Origin: Candidatus Poseidoniaceae archaeon
Lineage (GTDB): Archaea; Thermoplasmatota; Poseidoniia; Poseidoniales; Poseidoniaceae
Assembly: GCA_022425585.1 (NCBI GenBank)
Contig: JAKMFF010000109.1
Location: 1-6,054 of the forward strand
DNA: 6,054 nucleotides
Reading direction: 5' to 3'
Position numbers and translations under genes: made by a program. Below the pieces are notes generated by a model. The model did not search any database and was not told where the DNA came from. It saw nothing but the letters and a program-made list of their open reading frames with translations. This document shows positions 1 to 6,020 of the stretch, one piece after another (position 1 is the stretch's first letter; every line of letters begins with the position of its first letter).

Positions 1-1156
1 CATTGGCATCAAATCCATATTCGATGAATGAGTTGGTATTGTCAATTCCCGAACTTACATCTATCGCTTGGAATTCCACGTTTGCTGGGCCGATTAGTGC
101 TGTGGTTAATTCATCTACTAGCCAGCCGTTAGCAATTGGGTCTTCAGTATCAACTTGAACTGATATTTGGGTAGTTGGGCCAATATTACCAACATTATCA
201 GTAGCTCTGACCGAGATTGTATGGCTGCCATCATCTAGATTAAGCGTGTAGGAATCTAACATGTTTTGAGTCCATGATGCCCCATCTAGGCTAATCTCTG
301 TATGGGCAAGTCCACTGCCTTGTCCATCATCTACGGCATTAATCAGTCCAGATAAAGTTACAGTTGAACTAGATAGCCAACCTGAGGATGAACCACTACT
401 AATTGTGCCGATTGTTGGCCCAGTTCGATCAATTCCGATAAACATAGTTTCTGTGACGCTAAGCCCCGAGTTATCATAGACGGTAAGGCGGGGATTCCAA
501 GTGCCCTCACTAAAGCTGCCAGAGGACCAATCCCAACCATAGGCAATACTAGCGGGACCGTCGCTTGCTGGAGCACCTGGGCCCGGGACATTGGTCAAAG
601 TGGCTCTGAGTAAATCATCATCAGCCGCATTCCAAGAGAACTGTAAAGCAGCAGTTGAATCAATGGAAAACCAAGCTCTGTCTAATGCCGAAGCCCCTGT
701 ACCGTATTCAACATCAGCAACTTCAAATTGGGTAATGATGGGTATTTGATTGTCAACGGTAAAACTCGGAGAAATTTCTAGCACATTTTCAGCAACAGTA
801 TCATCATATGCAGTTGCTCTAAGCGTGTATGAACCGTTAGCAAGTGTTGTAGTGTCTAAGTAAGTAACCCACGGAGAGGCAGTTAACACCGCAACACTAG
901 TCCAAGTTGTACCATCAGAGATTTCCACAGTTAGTGAGGTGATAGTACCGCTGCCACTAAAACTGAATGATAGCGTGTATACACCTGTCAAACTTTGACC
1001 GCTGCTTGGTCCGTTAGTATAACTGATGGTCACGTCTGAATTAGATTGAGCAACAAGTGGCTCTTCCACCAGTTGATTATCAGTACTATGTTGCGATGGA
1101 ATTGTTGTGCATACTAGCAAGAGGCACAAAAAAGCCGCCATGCCAGTTGCTCGCAT
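1..1156 (-). CDS. Secreted multi-domain Ig-like / OmpL47-like repeat protein, N-terminal part (3' end beyond window)
   Basis: The minus-strand frame is open from the ATG at 1156-1154 to the window edge: 385 full codons and no stop. Residues 1-22 are a hydrophobic export signal (MRATGMAAFLCLLLVCTTIP); an in-frame ATG at 1141-1139 (MAAFLCLLLV) is an equally plausible start. There is no Shine-Dalgarno sequence. The mature part is Ser/Thr/Gly/Asp-rich and almost Cys-free, as expected of stacked beta-sandwich domains. Residues about 38-135 form one Ig-like unit ending ANGSYTLRATAYDD...FTVDNQIP. Residues 136-243 form a second, ending in FIGIDRTGP. Residues 244-340 match the OmpL47/Big-type pattern: an SGL-x-TEISLDGASW strand, then DDGSHTISVRATDNVGN, then VQVDTEDP. 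Another unit starts before the edge. This architecture is typical of large archaeal surface or adhesin-like proteins; the actual ligand or role is unknown. It is transcribed divergently from the membrane protein at 1320. The domain naming is from motif recognition, not a profile search. Confidence 0.85.
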   Translation of the reverse strand, partial: MRATGMAAFLCLLLVCTTIPSQHSTDNQLVEEPLVAQSNSDVTISYTNGPSSGQSLTGVYTLSFSFSGSGTITSLTVEISDGTTWTSVAVLTASPWVTYLDTTTLANGSYTLRATAYDDTVAENVLEISPSFTVDNQIPIITQFEVADVEYGTGASALDRAWFSIDSTAALQFSWNAADDDLLRATLTNVPGPGAPASDGPASIAYGWDWSSGSFSEGTWNPRLTVYDNSGLSVTETMFIGIDRTGPTIGTISSGSSSGWLSSSTVTLSGLINAVDDGQGSGLAHTEISLDGASWTQNMLDSYTLNLDDGSHTISVRATDNVGNIGPTTQISVQVDTEDPIANGWLVDELTTALIGPANVEFQAIDVSSGIDNTNSFIEYGFDAN

Positions 1157-1193
1157 GATGTTTACACAACGGCGATAAGCCTTGAATGCTACC

Positions 1194-1210
1194 CTCGATT
1201 TATCACTTAT
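1194..1210 (-). promoter_or_regulatory. 17-base element, copy 1, upstream of the Ig-like protein gene
   Basis: The plus-strand sequence CTCGATTTATCACTTAT differs at one base from the element at 4214-4230. It ends 38 bases before the start codon at 1156. Read toward that gene it is ATAAGTGATAAATCGAG, which contains two GATAA steps and could include an archaeal TATA box for a transcript with a short leader, or be a regulator site. It also lies 110-126 bases upstream of the gene at 1320. Its orientation relative to its nearer gene is opposite to that of copy 2, which fits a protein-binding site better than a TATA box alone. The match is seen directly; the function is inferred. Confidence 0.3.
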
Positions 1211-1257
1211 CCAATGTTTGATTGAGGTTACTGCTGGCGTCACATTGCGAGCGCAGA

Positions 1258-1270
1258 TTTTATTGATATA
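1258..1270 (+). promoter_or_regulatory. Candidate archaeal TATA box for the zinc-ribbon membrane protein gene
   Basis: TTTTATTGATATA is the most AT-rich stretch before the start at 1320. If used as a TATA box it would place transcription start around 1285-1295, leaving a leader of about 25-35 bases. No clear purine-rich BRE was recognised just upstream. The match to the archaeal consensus is only partial. Confidence 0.25.
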
Positions 1271-1319
1271 GTGGCAAGTTTAGAGATGGGTTCAAGTGCT
1301 ACATCCTTAGTCCATCTAA

Positions 1320-4115
1320 ATGATGGCAGGTAGAACAGCGGTCTTTCTTGGAGCAATATTGCTTGCCATGGTCGCCCTACCTTTGAGTGCAAGTGCTTAC
1401 AATAGTGGTGGCATCGAAGCATCAGAGGCCCAAGTAGCCATGATTCCTTCAACAGGACTCGCGGTTGGCGACTCAGCAACTTTTTTTCTAACCTTGACCA
1501 ATACTCAACAAGGTGAAGCAAATAATGTCGGTTATGCATTTTACAAGAATCAATTCAGCAATAACAACAAATTTGTCCAGGACGTAATAGATATTTCAGG
1601 TGACAGCTCAGAAACGGTAAGTGCTACCTGGGATGGTTTATTAGAGACTGACGACAAAATATGGGTTACCTTCGCATATCCGTTTAATAGCGGCAACGAG
1701 GTTTCTTTCTTCGTCGAATTTGATGTCGCAGGATTACCTAATTTGCGAATAGTCCAAACAGTGCTAACACCCGCCACAGACATCTATGCTGGCGATACGG
1801 TAGAAATTTCATCGTTAGTGAAAAATACTGGTACTGAGACTGCCACAGCAAGTCAGCTAGAGGTCAATTTACCGGGTTCAATAAGTGATCAAATTATTAC
1901 TACAACTAGTTTGACACCCGGGCAGGAAACTTGGGTCAATACTTCTTTTACCGCACCTGCAACTGGTTCTTACACAATTTATCTAACTCCCGATTACAAT
2001 GACCAAGTGACTGAAGCTTCAGAACAAGGCAAAACTGAACAGGTTGCTATGGTGGTTAAACCTCGCATGGACATATATCATGTCGGTGACTTAGAAGTGA
2101 CACCTAACTCAGGCTCAGTCAATGGTCCCTGGTTTGTTAACGGAACAATCGGTAGAACCGGAGATAGCGGCACTACAGAAGTCACTATGTGGCTTGAAAT
2201 TGCCCACTTGGACGGGATGGTAGTTTCCCCACCATTCACCGTTTCACTAGTTGGGGCCACTGATACTCAACAAACTTGGTCAAATAGTTTTGATGATAAT
2301 TTAGTTGGCGCTCTAGCACCTGGTAGCTATCAGATTACCGCAGTCATTGACCCGTTTAGTGATGGTGAGTTTACTCAAGAAGATACTACTAATGATAGAG
2401 TTTCATCTAATATGATTATCTTGGAATCACCAGATGTACTGGTCGATTCAACAGCTCTACCCTCTACACCAGTAGTGCAAGCAGGTGACAAGGTGACTTG
2501 GGGCGTTACTGTGACAAACTTAGGCGGAGTGTCAGTTAGCGGCAATTTAGCATATACTTTTGAAGGGTTATCGGCTACTTCTGAGATTATCGTGTTAAAC
2601 GCTGGTCAATCACTATATTGGACTAAAGAGTTGTCAACTGGTGCAGGCTCACATACTGCAGAATTCGTCGCACAATGGACGCCAGCAGGCGGTTCACTAG
2701 ACAGAGATCTAACCAATAATATTGCTAGTAATTCCATTTCAGTCGAGTCAAAACTTGTCCTAAATTGGGCTGGCTCATCGCTGAGAATCCTTGATTTAAA
2801 CCGAGAGCCAGTGGAATTGCCACTCGATGAAGGTGATGAGTACATCTTTGCCATAAATTTGACCAGTCAAGAATTGGGTTCTTTGACAATTGATTGTTAT
2901 GATGCAAACTCAAATACATTAATTGTTACACTACCAGTAAATGTTACTGAGGTAAGTCAAAAGGTGTCCCTAGAATGCCAATTTACCGCCTCCTCTCCAT
3001 CAACAACCATACAAATGACGCCTTCAGACCCTGCAGTTACCAGTACTTACACTCGCAAACTATCTACCACTTCCGCTGCGTCTGATTCAGTTGATAGTGA
3101 AAGTTCTGGTATGGGTACTGCAGCCTTAATCGGTCTTGCTGTTGTTGCATTAATAGTCATCTTTGGGCTTGCTATATGGTTAACTAGAGAGTCAGACGAA
3201 GAAGTAGAACGAGATATTTTCGAATACTGCCCTGCCTGTGATGGAGAACTAGAGGGTGACGAAAATCGTTGTCCTCACTGCAATTTTAATCTCGCTAAGG
3301 CGAGAAAACAATTCCACTCCTGCCATGAATGCGGAGAATCAGTACCAGACCTCATGGATAATTGTCCATACTGCGGAGCTGAACAAGATGTTTCTTCGTT
3401 CTTTGAACAACGGCAACGTCGAGAGAGAAAAGTCGTAGCCAAAGCAGAGGTTGCATTACCTGAAGTTGATGATAATGAAGTTGTAACAGGGACGGAAGAC
3501 TTTGACGACACGGTGAAAGAGTTCGGCTATGATGAAGAGCAACTTGGCGATTATTGGGATGAGAAAATCGCCACAGCAGAGGCAGAAATTGCTGAAATTG
3601 AGCAATTGTATGAAGCGGAAGAAGTTTCCACTGAAGGACTTACTCCTGAAGAGGTTGAAGAATTAGACTCACAGGTAACCACTCGCCTAAAGGGGCTCAA
3701 AGAGATGAGCTCTGGAGTGCAAGACCTTGATGAAATGCTTGCAGCCAAAGGTGAATTAGTTTCTCACAAGGACGATGGTGCAGATTTATCTGCTAGTGAT
3801 GCAGAAATAAGAGGTAGAATCTTTGAATTAACCGGCGAAGATGGAGTCATGCCTGGTGATGAAGTTCATATTGGGCTTGGTATTTCAGATTCCTCGTTGG
3901 CAGGAAATGAGATCGAAGAGACAAACTCCGACTTTACTGTCGAGGATGATGACGCTCCTATTGCCAAGGTTGAGCAAACTGATGAATTACAACCAGGAAG
4001 ACAAAAACCAAAGCGACGCAGTTCAACAAAGAAGACTGCTGAATGTGGTTCTTGTGGTGCAGAAATTCCAATCATGGCAAAGGAGTGCCCGGTCTGTGGC
4101 GCTGAATTTGAGTGA
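1320..4115 (+). CDS. Type I membrane protein: CARDB/Ig-like ectodomain, single TM helix, three cytosolic zinc ribbons
   Basis: A 931-residue protein. The start is well fixed: an in-frame TAA (1317-1319) directly precedes ATG-ATG at 1320/1323. Residues 1-26 are a signal peptide (AILLAMVALPLSASA, cleaved before YNSGG). Residues about 27-585 are extracellular beta domains. Residues 140-246 are CARDB-like (PNLRIVQTVLTP, AGDTVEISSLVKNTG, SYTIYLTPDYNDQVTE), and a second CARDB-like unit covers 371-477 (AGDKVTWGVTVTNLGG, DRDLTNNIASN). N-glycosylation sequons occur, for example at N207, N274, N513 and N541. After a Ser/Thr-rich stalk, residues 598-621 form one TM helix, followed by acidic TRESDEEVERD. 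The cytosolic part has zinc ribbons at C637/C640/C651/C654, C668/C671/C682/C685 and C909/C912/C923/C926. Between them lies an acidic, probably partly coiled-coil region (about 740-815), and a basic KPKRRSSTKK patch precedes the last ribbon. The layout suggests a surface receptor or scaffold linking outside binding to a cytosolic partner. No catalytic domain is visible and the function is unknown. Confidence 0.93.
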   Translation: MMAGRTAVFLGAILLAMVALPLSASAYNSGGIEASEAQVAMIPSTGLAVGDSATFFLTLTNTQQGEANNVGYAFYKNQFSNNNKFVQDVIDISGDSSETVSATWDGLLETDDKIWVTFAYPFNSGNEVSFFVEFDVAGLPNLRIVQTVLTPATDIYAGDTVEISSLVKNTGTETATASQLEVNLPGSISDQIITTTSLTPGQETWVNTSFTAPATGSYTIYLTPDYNDQVTEASEQGKTEQVAMVVKPRMDIYHVGDLEVTPNSGSVNGPWFVNGTIGRTGDSGTTEVTMWLEIAHLDGMVVSPPFTVSLVGATDTQQTWSNSFDDNLVGALAPGSYQITAVIDPFSDGEFTQEDTTNDRVSSNMIILESPDVLVDSTALPSTPVVQAGDKVTWGVTVTNLGGVSVSGNLAYTFEGLSATSEIIVLNAGQSLYWTKELSTGAGSHTAEFVAQWTPAGGSLDRDLTNNIASNSISVESKLVLNWAGSSLRILDLNREPVELPLDEGDEYIFAINLTSQELGSLTIDCYDANSNTLIVTLPVNVTEVSQKVSLECQFTASSPSTTIQMTPSDPAVTSTYTRKLSTTSAASDSVDSESSGMGTAALIGLAVVALIVIFGLAIWLTRESDEEVERDIFEYCPACDGELEGDENRCPHCNFNLAKARKQFHSCHECGESVPDLMDNCPYCGAEQDVSSFFEQRQRRERKVVAKAEVALPEVDDNEVVTGTEDFDDTVKEFGYDEEQLGDYWDEKIATAEAEIAEIEQLYEAEEVSTEGLTPEEVEELDSQVTTRLKGLKEMSSGVQDLDEMLAAKGELVSHKDDGADLSASDAEIRGRIFELTGEDGVMPGDEVHIGLGISDSSLAGNEIEETNSDFTVEDDDAPIAKVEQTDELQPGRQKPKRRSSTKKTAECGSCGAEIPIMAKECPVCGAEFE

Positions 4116-4188
4116 TGTCCGTCGGCTTTCATAGGGTTCGTCATCGCGTTGGCTCGGCCACCATGTGCGTCATCCGGACACTTGCCGA
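4116..4188. other. GC-rich intergenic island, possible structured RNA or 3' UTR
   Basis: A hand count gives about 60% G+C (44 of 73) in an otherwise AT-rich intergenic region. Possible pairings are TGTCCG (4116-4121) with CGGACA (4175-4180), and TCGGC (4154-4158) with GCCGA (4184-4188). CGTCATC occurs twice, at 4139-4145 and 4168-4174. It shows no tRNA cloverleaf, no convincing C/D box pair and no T-run terminator. It could be the structured 3' end of the upstream mRNA, a small RNA on either strand, or chance composition. Confidence 0.25.
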
Positions 4189-4213
4189 TTGATTTGTACA
4201 CTTCAAACACACG

Positions 4214-4230
4214 CTCGATTAATCACTTAT
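4214..4230 (+). promoter_or_regulatory. 17-base element, copy 2, in the lipoprotein promoter region
   Basis: CTCGATTAATCACTTAT matches copy 1 (1194-1210) at 16 of 17 bases; the odd base makes GATTAATC (4217-4224) a perfect 8-base palindrome. The element ends 29 bases before the ATG at 4260. Its right end runs into TTATTTGATA (4228-4237), which sits about where a TATA box would be for a leaderless or nearly leaderless transcript. It is either part of the basal promoter or an overlapping operator. Confidence 0.35.
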
Positions 4231-4259
4231 TTGATAACCAAGTTGCCTATCGCAGAACC

Positions 4260-4820
4260 ATGAGGAGATACAGTCTTGCAGTGTTCCTCATATCGACGTT
4301 TATGTTGTCAAGCCTTTCTGGTTGCCTTGGTTTGCTACAAGCAAGAGAAACCATCGAAGGAATGAGAGACCCCGTTAGGGAAGTGTCTTATCCAGATAAA
4401 GTTGATATGACACATACTTTTACCACCATCTCAATTCAACCTTATTCTAATTTTACTTCCTTTCCAATAGACGATGCTGTTGAAAGAATCGAGATATACT
4501 TCAAAGTAACAATGAGTGGCTCAGATCAAGTTTCCTGTTTTGACCAAGCGCTAAGCAGTGAATTGAGGTATGTTCGAGCAGAAGTGACTGCCCCGTCAGG
4601 TACAGTAATTTGGTCACAAGACGTTTGCCAAGACGTAACCCCTACTGTCGACAATTTTGAACCTGATCCAGTGTTTGAATTTGGTGATTGGGACTTAAAT
4701 GTAGAGTCTAGAGGATGGGGTGAAACAACTATTGGAGCCTTGCAAGACAATTTTATCATCGTCATAACAATTCACCGGATATGTCAACAATACCCTCTTG
4801 AGTCACCATGCGATGAGTGA
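4260..4820 (+). CDS. Small secreted lipoprotein of unknown function
   Basis: A 186-residue protein. The ATG at 4260 is chosen because it gives a textbook lipoprotein signal: MRRYSLAVFLISTFMLSS followed by the lipobox L19-S20-G21-C22, with C22 the predicted lipidated residue. The frame extends upstream to a TTG at 4149, but that would bury the signal under 37 non-hydrophobic residues and place the probable promoter inside the gene. There is no Shine-Dalgarno sequence. The mature part has short beta-type strands (VERIEIYFKVTM, LRYVRAEVTAPSG, DNFIIVITIHR) suggesting one beta-sandwich domain. Four cysteines (C93, C123, C175, C184) could form two disulfides outside the cell. An N-x-T sequon lies at N64. 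I recognise no named family. The neighbouring plus-strand gene also encodes a surface protein, but the 144-base gap and its own promoter candidate suggest separate transcription. The stop codon abuts that of the convergent nuclease gene. Confidence 0.85.
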   Translation: MRRYSLAVFLISTFMLSSLSGCLGLLQARETIEGMRDPVREVSYPDKVDMTHTFTTISIQPYSNFTSFPIDDAVERIEIYFKVTMSGSDQVSCFDQALSSELRYVRAEVTAPSGTVIWSQDVCQDVTPTVDNFEPDPVFEFGDWDLNVESRGWGETTIGALQDNFIIVITIHRICQQYPLESPCDE

Positions 4821-6020
4821 TTATACCGCTAGAGATTCATTACAAGCATATTTTCTAGAGCAGTTTTGACATTTACCAATTCGGTCATGGTTGCGCTTTG
4901 CCCCACCTAATACCATTAGCCGTTGAATTTCTTTGACCTCATCAAATAATTCTTTCTTGGTATTTTCATCCCATATGACTTGATGAATATCTTCATTTCC
5001 GTACCTCAAGATGCCGTAAGGAGTGGTTCTTTTGGTATTGATTTCAACTAGGTGGATATATGCCAGCACCTGTCTTTTATGCGATGAATGTGGACGTTTT
5101 GGAACTCGACCAGTCTTTTGTTCTATGGGGATAAATTCCCCATCGATAATGACAATTTGATCAGGCCTTCCTCTAATCCCAGTTACACTATCAATGAGTA
5201 AGCCAGCAGACTCTTCGTCATCAGAATATGCTACTTCAGTACCTTCTTTTAGTCCAACATCTTTTCTAGCTAATTCCGATGCATTTTCGGTAATCAAAGC
5301 GCGCTGCAATTGCCAAGAAGCAGCCAACGTCCATAGCATTGCTAAGACGATAAGAATGAATCCGGCTTGTTTTCTATTATCCGCACCGTTTAGGGCAATC
5401 GAATGGATTCCTAGCAAGATAGCCGCAAATAACAAACTTGTCTCAACTTTTCCGGCCTCAAACCACCCTCCTTCAAACCCTTCTGGCTCCCACTCAGGTT
5501 GGAGAGTTTTGGTTTCTTGAATCAACTGATTTTTCTGTTGTTTTATGGTTACGTCAAATCCAAGCCAACTACGCCAGGGAATTGATACTGCAATGATGCC
5601 AGCAAGCAGGACAGTAAGGCTCCACATCGCAAGGTATTTCGCCACGTCTTTAGGATATAATACTACGTCGTCAATAGTTATGAAGGCAATAGAATCAATC
5701 ACTATGGCAATTATAACGGTAAACCACCATGTCCAAATAATCATATGACGTTTGAATTGGCTTTGTTTTATCTTAAACTCAGATACTCTTTGATGTATTT
5801 TTGCATGCTTTGCTTTGCCAGAATTAATTGCATCACCCTGCCCAGAATTACCTTTTTTGGCTAACTCCCAAGATAGTGGGCAATATGTGTGGCGTTCAAT
5901 GTCACTAGCACTTACTTTTGGTAAATTATTGTTGACGTCTCGCCAGAAACCATCTTTACTTTTTTTGGCTGTTGAAGGGTCAAATTGTGAGCCTATGCCG
6001 TGGTTAGTCACATCCCCCAT
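4821..6020 (-). CDS. Membrane-anchored Cas4-like Fe-S PD-(D/E)XK nuclease
   Basis: A 399-residue protein with the full Cas4/RecB-type signature. VSASDIERHTYCPLSW carries the N-terminal cluster cysteine C47, followed by His72/His76. The nuclease core is RGRPDQIVIID (D287), IEQKTGR (E300-x-K302) and QVLAY (Q317-xxx-Y321). The C-terminal GKCQNCSRKYAC supplies C384, C387 and C393, completing a four-Cys Fe-S set. Known relatives of this fold are metal-dependent DNA exonucleases; activity here is inferred. Between the His motif and D287 lies an insertion with four predicted TM helices (about 93-118, 127-148, 192-213, 218-238). The loops predicted outside are short (119-126, 214-217). The Lys-containing loop 149-191 and both nuclease parts fall on the cytosolic side, so the active site should face the cytoplasm. 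Ordinary Cas4 proteins are about half this length and soluble. No cas1, cas2 or CRISPR repeats are in the window. The ATG at 6020 is tentative: the frame stays open to the right edge, no Shine-Dalgarno sequence is seen, and GTG at 6011-6009 is also possible. Confidence 0.85.
   Translation of the reverse strand: MGDVTNHGIGSQFDPSTAKKSKDGFWRDVNNNLPKVSASDIERHTYCPLSWELAKKGNSGQGDAINSGKAKHAKIHQRVSEFKIKQSQFKRHMIIWTWWFTVIIAIVIDSIAFITIDDVVLYPKDVAKYLAMWSLTVLLAGIIAVSIPWRSWLGFDVTIKQQKNQLIQETKTLQPEWEPEGFEGGWFEAGKVETSLLFAAILLGIHSIALNGADNRKQAGFILIVLAMLWTLAASWQLQRALITENASELARKDVGLKEGTEVAYSDDEESAGLLIDSVTGIRGRPDQIVIIDGEFIPIEQKTGRVPKRPHSSHKRQVLAYIHLVEINTKRTTPYGILRYGNEDIHQVIWDENTKKELFDEVKEIQRLMVLGGAKRNHDRIGKCQNCSRKYACNESLAV

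Larger units (their letters stand above)
1157..1319. other. Divergent intergenic region between two surface-protein genes
   Basis: This 163-base gap separates two start codons on opposite strands, so it must carry both promoters. It contains an AT-rich candidate TATA element for the rightward gene (1258-1270) and a 17-base element (1194-1210) repeated upstream of the lipoprotein gene. The leftward frame stays open through much of the gap but offers no good upstream start. No RNA gene or other coding sequence was recognised. Confidence 0.7.

Noticed and set aside
568..588. GC palindromes (GGGCCC overlapping CCCGGG) as a possible regulatory or recombination site
   Set aside because: They encode a Pro-Gly-Pro-Gly turn (NVPGPGAP) within the Ig-like protein, which fully explains the base pattern.
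1..1156. Lipobox at Cys16 (LLVC) of the Ig-like protein
   Set aside because: The residue before the Cys is Val and not a small residue such as Gly, Ala or Ser, so an ordinary signal peptide is more likely than lipidation.
1240..1539. Minus-strand open frame of 99 codons overlapping the start of the membrane protein gene
   Set aside because: It is mostly antisense to the signal peptide and first domain of a clear gene. Its translation is Leu/His/Arg-rich with no domain or signal logic, so it is a shadow frame.
4116..4190. tRNA or C/D box RNA in the intergenic island (GGTTCG resembling a T-arm; GTGATGT resembling a C box)
   Set aside because: No acceptor stem or anticodon arm can be built around the GGTTCG, and no D box (CTGA) is correctly placed after the C-like box.
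3866..4210. Minus-strand open frame of 114 codons spanning the 3' end of the membrane protein gene and the GC-rich gap
   Set aside because: It has low-complexity composition and its bulk is antisense to the conserved C-terminal zinc ribbon. No start context or domain was recognised.
4149..4259. N-terminal extension of the lipoprotein from a TTG start
   Set aside because: It would put 37 polar residues before a classic lipoprotein signal and place the likely promoter element (4214-4230) within coding sequence. The ATG at 4260 explains the signal peptide.
5194..5520. Plus-strand open frame of 108 codons inside the nuclease gene
   Set aside because: It is antisense to the TM3-TM4 and linker region of a protein with intact motifs, it has no recognisable features, and similar shadows occur elsewhere along this gene.
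4821..6020. Calling the nuclease a true CRISPR-associated Cas4
   Set aside because: The motif set is Cas4-like, but the window has no CRISPR repeats, cas1 or cas2, and the four-helix insertion is unlike adaptation-module Cas4 proteins. Cas4-like solo nucleases are common in archaea.
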